Notes under the pieces: model-generated
Databases searched by the model: none
The model's input: the letters and a program-made list of their open reading frames with translations, nothing else
What the model was told of the DNA's origin: nothing
Shown: in pieces, positions 11,015 through 23,465 of the stretch
How positions within the stretch are numbered: position 1 is the first letter of the stretch
Layout: every line of letters begins with the position of its first letter
Translations under genes and position numbers: made by a program
Assembly (NCBI GenBank): GCA_021234155.1
Contig: JAJEKV010000168.1
Span: 489,352 to 553,351, forward strand
Direction: 5' to 3'
DNA: 64,000 nt
Origin: Isoetes taiwanensis
Taxonomy: Eukaryota; Streptophyta; Lycopodiopsida; Isoetales; Isoetaceae

Positions 11015-13090
11015 CATCACATAATGTGCCCGTAAATCTTTTTTTCTAATGCCCTTCTTATGACGCCGACACTTCTCCAAACCGCAAAACCATTTTGATG
11101 AAATCTATTGATGGTAATCCATATTTCTTTTACGCAATCTTCTACATTATTGCAATAATATAGAAGACATAGTATTTGGGAAATAATTATTTTATATGCA
11201 AGGTTTATAGGCCTATTGGATGCTAACCATATAAACTGTGCATACTGAAATGGCAAGTGTCTTTTTTCAAATTTAGATAAACGGAAAACCCCTTGCGTAG
11301 GGCTCTGTTACATTGATTTGTAGGCTTAGGAAATGTGCACTTGCACAATGGAACTCGTCATTGGAAAACGTGAAATTGTCCATTTCTGGCTTTATTTCTA
11401 GTAAATCCAATGGGTATATGTTCCATACATCATCCTTACAAACTTTGCTATTGGGTTTCAAGAACTTGAGAATGTAACCATTAATTCAGGACACAAAGAT
11501 CATCAATGTATCTTTGTGCGTCACAAAATAGAGTGAGAAGATCTTTTCTGTTTTGACGCGCCAATTTAGCTATGAAATTGTACTCGTAAAATGCTAAATA
11601 TAAATTACACCAAATAGGTGAACAAGAGTATCCCATGGGTATGCCCTTGTTTTGTTTCCACACTCGATTCCCTAGTCTTACATAACTATGATGCACCAGC
11701 CATTCATTCCATTGAATGAAAGTGTTGCAATCAATTTCTATCCATGTCTTGTAATTTTTTGGTTCCTTCCATTGCATTTGAGACTTCCCTTGAGACTCAT
11801 TGCATTTGGCATATAATCTCAAGCCCCTTTCGCGTGCCAGAGAAAACGCCTTCCTAGTTACCTCCCCAATAGCATGTGGTAGTCCATTCTCACCTGCCAA
11901 CGGAATAGTTTCATAGCATCTGGTTATATCCCCAACAAAGACATTATATATCTTCTTTGGGGAGATTAATAGCAAAGATGTGTAGATGAATCTACACACC
12001 AAAAACTTCTGGTCTTAACACCAAAAGCAAGTGCTATTTTCTCATCTAGTAGAAAACATTTCTCTTGGAACATATCCAAAATTTGCTTCATTCCTTCTGT
12101 GATCATGGATGCAAGTTCAGAAAAAATGCAATTTGCAGCATTTGTAATCCATCTAAAGCCATCCTTATGTGCTTTGTATATGCCCATAAGGTATGGTATT
12201 TGTATGTCATTGATCTGAAATCCCGGGAGAAGTTCTCTCATTTCTTGAAGAATAATAGTTTGGCACTCTTCAATAGACTTCCAAGTTGTAGTGGTATTCA
12301 TGCATGGATCAAAATCTGGTCCAGATAGCCTTTCTAATGCAAGTGCCCTTATAAGATACTTGCAAATAAAAGATGGCGTAGTAGGAGCTTTGTCAATACC
12401 AGCTATAAATAAATGTGAAGTCAACCATCCTGCTTCATCAATCCTATTATTGTCATTGTAGAATGCCCCACATTTGACATGTCTCTTGTCAAGTTGCTTT
12501 CTAACGTAATTAGTTAGAAAATTCTTTGCAACATTAGTATCTAGGGAAACTTCACTATTTTTCCTTACATAAAGCACGAGTAGATTCCATGCTTTTAGGA
12601 CTTCAGATATGATTTCATAGACATCAAAATGGGCTAAGGGTATATGGTTTAGCCCTTTTATGCTTTCTTGCTTTAATACCTTGTCATGTATAATGTTTGG
12701 ATCAAAAGTGACTACATGCCATCCAAATCCTTCATATTCTTTTTTGAATTTTTGAAACCTTTTTGAAGTTTCACAAAGACATGTGTTAAAGGTATCATAT
12801 TCAAAATCACAAAATGTATCACATGGTTTGTACCATATCTTGGCCAAACTATGTTTGTATCGCCATCCAAACATCACATTGCTTAAGATGCTATGACCAT
12901 CCAATTTAAAACACTTGAATAGACATTGTGAAAACATGTCCTTCAAATTTATAAACTCAAAACCTCGGTTACAATATAGTAGATGTATATAACAATCTAC
13001 TTTCTTATTCTCAGTTACAATAACATATTTCCCATGTTTGAAAACGATGGATTTTCTAGGATCATTATTTTCATCAAAATGGTCATCCAT
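11015..13090 (-). pseudogene. Penelope-like element ORF2, reverse transcriptase (broken)
   Basis: Read 5'-3' on the minus strand from an ATG at 13090. The N-terminal half (13090-about 12000) carries DKAPTTPSFICKYLIRAL, then KAHKDGFRWITN, two blocks typical of Penelope-like RTs upstream of the palm. After a frameshift near 12000 the palm follows: GDITRCYETIPL, NKGIPMGYSCSPIWCNLYL and the catalytic RYIDDLCVLN. A stop and frameshift near 11480 precede a thumb-like piece (VWNIYPLDL.., 11461-11273). After a third break comes QYAQFIWLASNRPINLAYK (11256-11017). The family reverse-transcribes element RNA in the nucleus. The YxDD residues are intact but at least three frame breaks make it inactive. 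I could not find a GIY-YIG endonuclease. The closest fit I know is the PLE group with GIPMG..P..ANLYL blocks; clade assignment is inference. Confidence 0.75.
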
Positions 13091-13170
13091 CCTAGATGAT
13101 GACAAACAAACCAAACTTCATAAGTAAAAATGTACGTATAAACCGCAATTTTGCAAATTTATTCCATATT

Positions 13171-14425
13171 TTAATATCCCAATCTTTTGGGAGTAATAGG
13201 AGGATTTTCTTGTGAGCTTGCACCACTTGCTTGAGGAGTTCTTGTTGCGGAAAAACCACCTCTTGGAGAAGGCACCGTTGCATGTTGGCCTCTTCCCCTA
13301 GTAGCATACATAGGGGAGGCAAAGTTTCCCCTATATCTACCACGCTTGTTACCCCCTTCCTCTTCCTCTAGTAGGATGGGTTTCATACAAGGTTTCACTT
13401 TCCTGGTAAGATTGGTTCAAATTAATTGGCCTCTTAGGACCATTAGAAGCCGTCCATGTTCTCACACCCTTTGTCCTAGTAGAGAATGATGGGGCATGAA
13501 CATCCTTTCTATCATGGCGGGTCCTTCCTTTGTTCTCATATTTTTTGCAAAATACGAGATGGGTTATCACGAGCCATTTCACTTGCTCCTTCAATCATCA
13601 TCTCTCTTACATACATGAAAATGATGAGTGCATGTATCACCTTTTTTGTTGACTCCTTCATCAACCAATGTAAAAAAGCTGCAATTTGTGCCTCCAGGGT
13701 GCCTACTTCTGGAAAGCACTTGTCCAAATTATTGGCCATGTACCAAAGTACCTGGTCAATCCATAGAATTTGAGGACCTGGACATTTAGAGCATGAGCAC
13801 TTAACATAAGGCCTCATCCAATTCCACATGCCTTTCTCATATTCACTATCCCTTACTCCCGCAGTATTCATGTTTCCTTTGATATATGCTCTGACCGGAG
13901 TTGAGCATTTTTTATGGTCAAAGAGATTCATAGTGATGTTATCCAAAATCACTTCCCCTCTAAAAGCATTCATAGCTTTTTGAGCATCTCTTTTGCACAT
14001 GCTTTTAAACACTTGGATATTAGCATAGCTATATCCATATGATAAAAAAAGTAGCGTATCCGCGTTAAACGGCGCGAGATGTAGAAGGGACCAAAGGGTC
14101 CACATCTTATGTTTTTGATTTGCTACAATCACCTCCAATGACCTTGAAGGTACAAATGGGTGATACCATTTTTTGAATTGCTCCAACATTTTTTCCTCAT
14201 TGTCATTACCCACATTCTCAGCAGATGTTAGATAGTTCTGGGTTTCTTCTCCCAATGTTCTTCCTGCAAGTAAAGGATGTTGTGAAATAGTGGGATTAAA
14301 GCCAGGAGAGCCAACCACTTCCACGCCAGAAGCGTTATTCTCTTCAAGACTTTGTCAAACTTTTGAATCAAAGATAAACATGTTTTCTCTTCTTCAAAAT
14401 CATCACTTACCAAGACGCTCAACGT
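13171..14425 (-). pseudogene. ORF1 of the Penelope-like element, RGG-rich tail (broken)
   Basis: Directly upstream of the RT frame, ending 80 bp before its ATG. The main frame (14324-13536) encodes a helical protein with HPFVPSRSLEVIVANQKHKM and a cysteine cluster, YVKCSCSKCPGPQ. Frameshifts near 14330, 13540 and 13390 connect an N-terminal piece (MSVLVSDDFEEEK..) and a C-terminal Arg/Gly-rich tail (RGRYRGNF, TRGRGQ, PRGGF) that ends at 13171. RGG-type tails usually bind RNA, so a nucleic-acid-binding ORF1 is plausible. I do not recognise the globular part. Position, strand and similar decay argue that it belongs to the same element as the RT. Confidence 0.5.
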
Positions 14426-14692
14426 CTTCTAGTTGAACCAACCTTTCCAAAGACGTTACCCCTTTCCGATTCAATGAGGGCAACAATTGCACCATTCATT
14501 GCAATCCAAAGTATTAAGAAAAGTGGAGTCATCTTCTCCAGCATTCCTTTCTTTTTGTATAACCATTTAATGGAATTCCTTATTTTTTATCATGAAAAGA
14601 AGGCATTGCACAAATGGGGATGGTGCCACAATAGTGTCCTCATAACCTAGTTCGAGGAGCTCCTTAGCCCACTTTGTGCCAAGTATCGACAT

Positions 14693-14742
14693 CATAGCTT
14701 GTTCTTGCACTCCAAATCCTAGTTTTAAGGATAGGGGCTGAT
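14693..14742 (+). repeat. 50-bp direct repeat, copy 2
   Basis: An exact copy of 8423-8472, lying just 5' (in element orientation) of the Penelope-like ORF1. The GGTGTG array starts at the next base. The sequence between (14425-14692) has minus-strand coding-like text (ILGTKWAKELLELGYEDT) that may be the start of ORF1. Confidence 0.9.
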
Positions 14743-14958
14743 GGTGGTGTGGTGTGTGGTGGTGGGGGTGGTGGTGTGGTGTGTGTAGTGGTGTGTGGTG
14801 GTATGATGTGGTGTGGTGGAGTGTGGTGGTGGGGTGTGGTGGTGGTGGTGTGGTGTTGTGGTGGTGGTGGTGTGGTGTGGTGTTGTGGATTGTGGTGTGA
14901 TGTGGTGTGGTGGAGTGTGGTGGTGGTGGTGAAGTGTGGTGGAGGGGTGTGGTGTGGT
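14743..14958. repeat. GGTGTG/GGTGGT simple-repeat array
   Basis: Purine-biased array of GTGGTGTGG units, about 215 bp. It is the reverse-strand counterpart of the 7911-8235 CCACAC array. Frames through it are simple-sequence artefacts. Confidence 0.9.
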
Positions 14959-14959
14959 A

Positions 14960-16520
14960 CAAGGTCACAAAATATATTAGTCGAAACAATCAAGTAACTG
15001 TTTTGATTGACCAAAAAGGGTACAAGGCTTCTTTAAATCAGAAATCTTTTTTCTTCAAAAAAAAAAAACTTACATAGTCATAAAGTATACTATCAGTATT
15101 ATAATATTCAGCATAGTGTCATTTACACATTCCTTATGATAGGAAATATGTGAACAAAAGATATATTTAAGCCTGTTACATAGTTCATCTTGCAAAATCA
15201 GATACTCAAACTCATGATCAGCTCGAATCGAGAGGATCACTGGCCGATACGTTCTTTCGCATTGGCATCACAATGCATGACCAAAGCATCTATTAGAAAT
15301 TGTCGTCGCGATGTATGTATTCATGAGAGAACCATTTAGATGTAATCTGTGACATCCATAAATAAGGTTAGAAATATTTAAAGGAACATGAGATGCAAGA
15401 CATACAAGGGAAGGCATACAACTTACTTCCATATCTCTACCGTGAGACAAGAGCTTCAACATATTTGTGCATAAATCCCATCACATACAACCCACATGAT
15501 GTTAAATCGGCTGTTGTGGCATCTCTACTTGGTCAATCCGATTAACATTATTTCTTTCATGAAATCGACGCCTAGATACTTGACCGATCGATGTGGTTAA
15601 CATTTGTGTGTGCAGCCTACATATCACGAAATTTAGCAGACCAATTAGCGAAGAAAAGCAAAGCAACAACTAAAAAGTATTACATACCCTTTGATTGCTT
15701 TCGCTCGTCGCGATAACCCGTAAGAGGATTCAAGACGGAATTCCCTCGGTGCGTAGGATCTTGAATCGATGGTGCGAAAGGTAAAAACAAACCAAAGACA
15801 AAATGGTCATTCTCAAGGATAGGTGCAAGGATATGATGGCATTTAGCTACCACAATCCCCTTCATCCCCTCGATTTCACTATTTCAATGACATTCGATCC
15901 TTCACCGATTCACCCTTTCTTTTGTCACCGGTAGCTTCTCTAAACCTTATATAGTTGTAAGGATATAAAAAGATTTTGCTCTTCCACCGAAAGGCAATGT
16001 CTCATACAAGCACTGGATTAGATTAAGATTAACATTAGAGACAAGGAATAGCAACAAATACAAATTTCGCCATAAACAGATTATTACCGCCATAAAGATC
16101 CACTAAGCTGCTACTCATTTTAGAGTTAGTTGCACATAAAATTGCTATGTCGATGCAACCACTTTCATTTCAAATTCTACGGACAGCTTCTTGAATGGCG
16201 TGAATTCCATAAGTTTATCCTTGTCATCATTTCTCATCGTCGATCCAAGATGTTAGTGTCATATTAACAATTGATCCATGACAATAAAGCATAAATTGAT
16301 ACCTTCCAATCTCCTCGCTTCCAAAGGGTTTAGACCTCGCAAAACGAAAGTAAAATATAATAAGCCACCAAATATAAGTAAGTCAATGTTAGTGTCATAT
16401 TAACAATTGATCCATGACAATAAAGCATAAATTGATACCTTCCAATCTCTGCTTTCCAAAGGGTTTAGACCTCGCAAAACGAAAGTAAAATATAATAAGC
16501 TACTAAAGTATAAGTAAGTC
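14960..16520. other. Mostly non-coding; includes a 136-bp tandem duplication
   Basis: A near-perfect tandem pair lies at 16251-16386 and 16387-16520, both starting TGTTAGTGTCATATTAAC. On the minus strand 15680-15865 reads as a possible exon (..KGIVVAKCHHILAPILEN..) followed by a consensus GTATGT donor, and could belong with the pieces at 16529-17263. No function is assigned. Confidence 0.35.
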
Positions 16521-16528
16521 AATGTAAG

Positions 16529-17263
16529 CTAGCAATTACCGCTTTGGCAAATGATGTCCCCGCCCGGTTTGCACTCTCTTTTTTCCAAAATTGTTTTGGC
16601 ATCACCTTTGACCATAAATTTAGTCGTTGCCTTGGGTGCAATCTCCAAGGCTTCTTCAACATCATCTAGCTCCTTTGAATCGTCGCAAGTCTCAAAGACA
16701 AGAAAGTGCTTCATTCTAATGTTTCAAAGCAAGACAAAAAAGAACACGCACCGCCAAAGAACAAGCCTTTTCCTCAACTTGAATTTCAACAAAGAAATTT
16801 CGTGACTATTTTCAATGTCGCCACAAACATCTTCAAGAATTTTATCCAGAAACACGCCAACGTAAGTTTCAAAATACAAAAAAAAAAGAAACCCCGAAAA
16901 GGAGAGAGAATTACTTTCCGGCTTTCAGCCTAGTTGCTCCAATAATAGCAGCTTCGGCTTCAACGTGGGATCTCTTTTGGAAAACAACCTCTCGCTGCAA
17001 AATATTGAACATTAGTGAACTCTAACTACAACAGATGCAATCTTAATGTAATCGTAATGTAATCACCCTACCTTCCACATACCCCTCTGTCTCCAAATCC
17101 CGCAGACCGATTGCTTATGAGTTGTTGCAATTCTCAAAGGTGATGTAGATGTGGATGGACTTCCAACATCGATAGCAAAGAAAGATCTTTGTGCCGTGTT
17201 CAGCAATTGGGATGTCTGAGAATGGTAAATGCAACCCCTTCCCAACAACATTCTTCTTTTCAC
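16529..17263 (-). pseudogene. Exon-like pieces of an unrecognised minus-strand gene
   Basis: Three pieces look like exons. 17263-17063 ends ..GMWK before a GTAGGG donor. About 16999-16916 begins after TTTTGCAG with REVVFQKRSHVEAEAAIIG and joins the previous exon in phase 0. 16714-16529 encodes MKHFLVFETCDDSKEL.. and ends before GTAATT. The phase match and splice signals support a real spliced gene, but I cannot identify it. Some introns would be short (about 60-70 bp). It could be a live gene or a relic; no complete start-to-stop model was built. Confidence 0.3.
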
Positions 17264-17534
17264 CTACAACATGAAATTTTGCTATATTCAGAACTTAAGC
17301 ATAGTGCACGAAACATGAATTGTTTAGTTTACTTGCAGTTTTACTTCTTCCTTTCTTGATACTACCCATGTCTGCATTGACACAATTGGGTGTCAATAAG
17401 AAATGTAAACACTTGATTCAGAAGGGGAGATGTAGAGTAGATAGAAGCAAAATCTGAAGAAAAAACAATCAGATGCAAATCAAAACAGAACATATCTTCT
17501 TTTTTATTTTGGGATGTTGTTGGGTTCCGTGCCA

Positions 17535-17574
17535 AAGGGAACGCCGCATCTTACGCCGCATGCGGCGTTCCCTT
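17535..17574. repeat. Perfect 15-bp stem hairpin
   Basis: AAGGGAACGCCGCAT at 17535-17549 is the exact inverse of ATGCGGCGTTCCCTT at 17560-17574, with a 10-nt loop. The stem is GC-rich in an AT-rich region. No poly-T follows, so it is not an obvious terminator. It may be the tip of a foldback element or a small-RNA precursor. Confidence 0.7.
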
Positions 17575-18803
17575 CCAGTTTGCGTTTTTCCTTGGGTTCC
17601 CTCGCTGGACGTTAGTTGCCGGCATTCAATGTGGATTTTGAATTCTCCAAACAGAGGAGGCATTCAATGCCGATTTTGAAGCAGCCTGTACAAGGTAGTG
17701 CGGTGTGGCTATGGCCTTCAGCATATCTGTGCCCCCTCTACAAATCTATGGTATTCTCTTATATTCTTCTCCAGTGCTTCTTTCCTCGCCGCCCATGACT
17801 AAGAGAGTTCTTGCACAGGTTATGGTGGAGGTTAGAGCATTTCGGCGTTCTTGCAACCTACCAGCTAACTTCTCGGGCGGTGCATCTTGGTTTCATGATG
17901 GCGGGCTGGGTTTCAATAGAGTCGGTTTTTGTTAGAAAGGAAGACGGGTATGAAGAGGGCTATTTGTATTTGAGTAAATCAAAAGGAGCTTAGAGGTGCG
18001 GTGCCACATTCTGTATTTCTCTGATCCTAAATTTTCCACCATTTTCTTTTGCTCATTCCATCTCTTACATTTTTTTCCTCATTCCATCTCTAAGAGGAGT
18101 ACCTCCTTTCCTGTTGTGGATTCAAAGGGATAAAATCAAAGATCCCGGGCGGCTTATTCTCGCCTACATAGGCTCCGGTTTTTTTCTCGTTAACGTAAGT
18201 ATTTTCCTTCGAGGAAATCACCAAAAATTTTCGTGGCCTTTGAACCGTGATCGAACGCGGTGAATCTATCTCATGCTTTTCCGTGGTCGCAAGCTTGGTT
18301 TCTCTCAAAATGTGCGGCCATTTGCACATCTTTTTCTCGTGTTTTCTACTGAGGCAACTCAGTCCTATATTAGCTTATCCAAGGCGTGTGCATGTCCATC
18401 GGCATAGGCAAGTCCATCGAAAGGTATTTTATCCGGCTTTCTAGAGCAGGAAATTGGGCCCCGCTCTCGTGTTTAATCTTTATCGTTTTCCAGTTGTAGA
18501 TCCAGTGGTGCAACAAACGTGTTGTTTACTCCACGCTTCCTCAGATTGCTTATTCCTCGACCTGTTCTCGTGTAGAAAGCCATTCGCCTAATCCATGTTA
18601 CGCACCATTTTACGATCGCTTCCATGTTACGATCGCTTAAGGTAGTCTTTACAATCGTAGTCATTAAAGTCTTGGCTTCATGCACTCCCCGCGACCGCAT
18701 AAATCCTGATTTTGCAAAGGATGAGATGGCCTGGAATGGTTTGAATGTGGTAAAAATTTGGTTCTTATTCTTATGTTTTTTCGTTTTGGGTTATTTTGTT
18801 AGG

Positions 18804-20290
18804 TTCTAAGACAGTGTATGAAGCGTGGGCATACAGACTTTGATGCAGGCATCCTCTCAAACTCAGGTAATAATGTGCTACTTCATATTTGCATTTTTGT
18901 CATTCAGCTACCTGAAAATATAAAAATATTATATAAATGGTCAAACATTAAAGAAGCATGCTTTTCTTTTTCCTTTTTTATGTACACTGGGTTTTAGAAA
19001 ACACGATTTAGAAGTATGCTGGTTATGTACTATTTTGCCTCCAAAAGCTTCACCATTACACCTTCTTGCTAGACTTGTCCAGTTTTCACTATAGAGAATA
19101 GGACAGCGTATGTGAAGAACTTCCTGCATCATAAACAATCACTTTCTGGTGCAGCCATCCCTGTGTGCATCACTAATTGTCAATGGTCTGCTGTTAAGGA
19201 AAGAAGTTTACAAGGAGCTTATAAGGCTTATCTCTTCCACCATGCATTTCTGGATCAACAATTTGTGTGCAGACTTCTAAGGTTCAAACAAGTTCTTCAG
19301 CAGGTATAGTAATTGATGCCATTTATGTCGGAAGTTTGATCTTTTGTGGTCCAGATATATGGATTTTTGGTAGAAACTAATGCAGGTGTCCTTGATGCAA
19401 TTCTTCGTAGCCAGATTAGTTGTTTCCTCCTTTAAATTCTCTAAATGCCATTGATGTTTCCAATGCATGTTAAGTTCTGCACTTTTATGATTCAGTTCTA
19501 CTCTTTAACTACTTTCGTAAATATGTAGTTGGGTTTGGTGAGCTGTTGGAGCACAAGTATTTTATATTCTATGGGGTGATCTTTGTATTGTGACATTCAT
19601 CTAAACAGATCATGGGTTAGAAACCTACTGATCCAAATGGATATGTGGTAAAGCTCAAATTAATGTCTGATATTAGTTTTACTTAAATATTGACGTCCTT
19701 CACCTATGTATTTGCCACTGATAGGAATGAATATCTGACCTTACTTGCAACCTGGAGTGTGCCACATTACTGAATCGTATAAGCGTTGTTCATGCATTGT
19801 TTTTGGGTATATTCTAATCTAAGCTTTTTTTTTGCAGGCTTGGGAAGCTTCATAAGGAGTATCTTCATCTTTAAGGCCCTGTGGAGTACCATTTATTAAT
19901 TAGACTTTTCTATCAGCAAAAAGATTAGCATAATGAGTTGTACATATATGTTGATCATTACGTGGGTAGGATTTCTTTTTCTGTAACTGCTATTAAATGT
20001 CTTAATTATTTATTAACTGATCGGGCTTTTGCAGCATGAACTCAACATGTATCACAACATGTCCCAATGACTTCTGATTTTCTTGCAGAACTTGAGAAAA
20101 TCCATTTTTTGCGATGATGAAGGCTGCCCCGACGAGGCAGTGATGTATGATGAAACTGGAGGGTTTACCACTCAGAGCATTCTTGGTGCCTATAGCCAAC
20201 TTCAATTCCTGTACTTGAAGGCATTCTGTAGAGTATATATACTCTACGGAAAATATGATATAAGTGCATCTTCGTTTTTTGTTTGTGGCA
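18804..20290 (+). pseudogene. Exon-like pieces of an unrecognised plus-strand gene
   Basis: Pieces that look like exons occur in order. 18804-18865 (VLRQCMKRGHTDFDAG..) ends before GTAATA. About 19096-19302 (TAYVKNFLHHKQSLSGAAIP.. to ..RLLRFKQVLQQ) ends before GTATAG. A piece from about 19839 follows TTTTTTTTGCAG, and about 20088-20230 follows TTCTTGCAG (NLRKSIFCDDEGCPDEAVMY..). Acceptor polypyrimidine tracts are good. The piece at 19839 has an in-frame stop in one phase, so the gene may be broken. I do not recognise the protein and give no function. Confidence 0.3.
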
Positions 20291-20309
20291 GCACTTTGTA
20301 AAAAATATA

Positions 20310-21990
20310 TTCTTCCTTAGCTTGGCTGGTGACATTGTTGATGCAAACTGAACCTGTATTTGGAGGCGATGTCCATTAATGATATTTGTGAAGCTCTGAT
20401 TATAAAAACAAGCATTTAACAAAATTAGTTCGTTTATAATATCATATTCTATAGAAGTTGAGTTCATCAGATGCAAGTCACTGAATGATACAGAAGGAAG
20501 AGATGTAAGCTTGAATTAAGAAAACACCATGGTGTTTGTGAACTGATTCTTATGTTCAATATTTCATTAAGTTTGTATTTTGTTAATGACTGAGGATTTG
20601 TATAACAGGCTAAGATGAAAAAGAAAGAAGGTTGCACTCAAAGAATCTCAAAAGGAATCTCTGACCTTCAAAGATTTGTTAGTAGTCATTGTCTTTGTAT
20701 ATAAATATTCGGAGGGTTTCTTCTCACTACTATAGTTGCTTTTAAACATCCTATAGTAATTTTATTCTTTCTTACGGGGCATTCAAGCATTTAACCTTTC
20801 CTATTCACACACATTTAGCACTTTGTTGGCTCTTCTACCAACGTAGAATTTGCACAAAATATGCGACTTATTCTTAATAACAAGAGAAGATACATCCATG
20901 CTTTATTTCTCATAATGACCATTTGCCACTTTCCCTCACCCCCTACCTTAACCATTATTTAATGATTTAACAAACTAAGACACAATTACCAACACATAGA
21001 GAATGGACAAAAGATGGATGTTATGACTTTGCATCAGGAGCTCTTAAACTTGGAGGCGACCCCAAAGGGTTGAGTTGTCGTTCTACCTTATCGTGAAGGA
21101 TTTTAAGTTACAAAAAAAATAGTATTGAATCACATCAAATCACACGCATCAATGTCCCGCTCTTTTGATAATGTTCAGGATCATCGAGCACCCTTTTACT
21201 ATAAGTTTGATACATTGAAAGTGGACAGAAACAATAACAATTCAAAGTCTATTGCATCTGTCCCTTCCACACTTCGATGACTAATGCCCGGCATCGCCGG
21301 GCACACGTTTCTAGTGTTAATTACATGCAAGTAGGTTTTTACTACAGGCAAACTTTCTGCTGATAATGTAACGACAAAATAGAAGTACATTAGTGTACAT
21401 AGCTATCACAATGTAAAGGAAAACCAAATACTAAATTCAAATGCATTTCAGAACAAAATATTTTATCAATACACCCTATCAAATACATCATTCAGCATTG
21501 AATGTAAAGGAAAGTCAAATACCAAATTTATATGCATTTCTGATCACATGTAAATGCAAAGTACAGTCAATGCAATACACCTTATTAATACACCCTGTAA
21601 AGGAATTCCAGAAAAGCACTTCATGGCGTACAGAAGCAAATACATTTCCTCTTTATAGTAAAGACAAAACCACGCCAAATCAAATGTTAATACAGTTATG
21701 TACATGATGGAAAATAACTACATCTAAGTACACTCAAACTAATTATGTAATCAAAATAGAAATAGATGTACCTTCTAAGGGATTCCTAAGCAGGTCGCAG
21801 TCCCTGACCATGAACAATCATGTACACATGTATTCGCCGTGAAACCCCTCGAATACAAGACAAAATAGACAATATGTATGACCACAAAGTGGAGATATTA
21901 CCATGTCGAGTCAAGGCAATCATTGCAACCGCCGCAAGTATTGCTTATATGTGAGAATGAAGCGCCCGCCTTGTCATGAGTATGGGAGCG
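20310..21990. other. Non-coding stretch
   Basis: AT-rich with no supported gene. A diverged direct repeat at about 21430-21620 shares AAATGCATTTC and ATACACCCTAT/ATACACCCTGT. A candidate continuation of the exon series (after ATAACAG near 20610, Lys-rich) is too short to judge. Confidence 0.35.
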
Positions 21991-21999
21991 GGCTGCAGG

Positions 22000-22530
22000 C
22001 CCATCGGTCCGATCTTTCCAAATGCTTAGTCATCTCCTTTATTCTATTCTCACAGCTTGAATTAACTTCCAAATCCTTGCTGATTTTTTCAATGGCAGAC
22101 TTCTAATTCTTGCAAATCAGCCTTTAAACAATCAATGGGAATCATTAGAGCATCTAAGTCAAGAATATAACTTGATTTCTCCTCCTCTAAATGGGATGCC
22201 AAAGCCGCTTGCACATCAGGCTTGGCTTCCCGCTTGCTTTTAAACCCGCCATAATGTTGAACTACTCACATATTTTTGCATCTTTACTCAAGACAAGTCT
22301 TGTCAAGAAGCTCTTATCACTCTCATGCTTCAACAGCTCAATTTCCATTGTTTTCCTTTTTCTTTTTAAAGTCTCAGATTTCATCAAGCATGGAGGCGTA
22401 ATCTAATGCTCTTGTTTCCCACCTTTTCATCATTTCCAACCACGCCCTACCCCAATTCTACCCGAGGCATATATTTAATAGCTTTAACATTGGAAGACTT
22501 TATCAGAGCTAATTCTATCAGTCGATTCTT
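22000..22530 (-). pseudogene. Decayed coding remnant with coiled-coil composition
   Basis: On the minus strand several frames in succession give charged helical text: KASASLHSKALKKN, then MMKRWETRALDYASMLDE, then SETLKRKRKTMEIELLKHES, then AIEKISKDLEVNSSCENRI. The frame shifts at least three times and contains stops. The Lys/Glu/Leu spacing looks like a coiled coil. It could be a host gene relic or the gag-like region of a decayed retroelement; neither is established. Confidence 0.3.
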
Positions 22531-23029
22531 TTTGAGAGCCTTTGAATGAAGACTTGCACTTGCTTTCACCTCATCTCAATCAATGCTTACTCCTTTGTAA
22601 TGAAGTGCATATGCTCTGCAAAATACAATGGAATGTGATGATTTACAATGTCCCTCCTACAAAAAAACGTGTTCATACACGTAAAAAAATCTGCCATCCA
22701 ACCAAAGCTTAATCCTCGCACTCTTGATAACCCCTAACAAAGCCAGGGGCTTCAACTCCAAAAATCCCGCACTATTTGCACTAGCCCCGCAAACATGCTA
22801 TCAAAATTGTTGCTCCTAAGTCGCCCTCGATGCTTACCTTGTCAAACTCGGGCAAGAAGACCTCCCGATCCAAGAAGACCCACTCTTGAGTTTTCGGGCG
22901 AAAGTTCTAGTGGGAGACCTTGGCATGGGCTTTATAGGTTTTGTTGCAAGGAGATTTCCTTGAGATGTCTTTGTTCCAAGCCGCCTGGCCATGATCTCTT
23001 CCCCGGGTGCTTCAGCTCTAAAAAATGCA

Positions 23030-23135
23030 AGCTTTTGGCTATGGAGGTCCCGATCTTGGCTATGGAGGTTCAATATGGATGTCAAGCTTTCGCCATGGAG
23101 GTTCAATATGGATGTTAAGCTTTCGCTATGGAGGT
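23030..23135. repeat. Short tandem repeat, about 33 bp period
   Basis: CTATGGAGGTTCAATATGGATG and close variants repeat three times. The frame at 22795-23118 that spans it shows the matching peptide repeat AMEVQYGC and is not accepted as a gene. Confidence 0.6.
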
Positions 23136-23465
23136 TCGAAAGCGAGGAAGGTTGAACAGAGCCGGAGGAGAGTTCAAAATTATTTGCCCTATTAATGATT
23201 CATTCCAAGAATAATAATTTATTGGGGAGGGGAGGGATTTCCTTACATTTTGAATTTGTAAATGTAAAATACGGGCACTTTTTTTGCCCACCCTTTCATT
23301 CTTCTACCCGGTTGCCAAAGATGGTGTTCTGTCCAACTTGCGGATGTGTTAGCACTTTCCAGGGCAAAGGGTTATCCAACTCTATCCATTACGATGACAA
23401 CGAATACAGAATGACCAAAAATAAGGAGTGCCCTTAGCCCTAGGCAAACTGCATCTGATATACCC

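Noticed and set aside
23321-23437. FCPTCG at a frame start, resembling an RNA polymerase III small subunit
   Set aside because: Only the first six residues fit; the rest does not resemble the zinc ribbon and the frame ends soon after.
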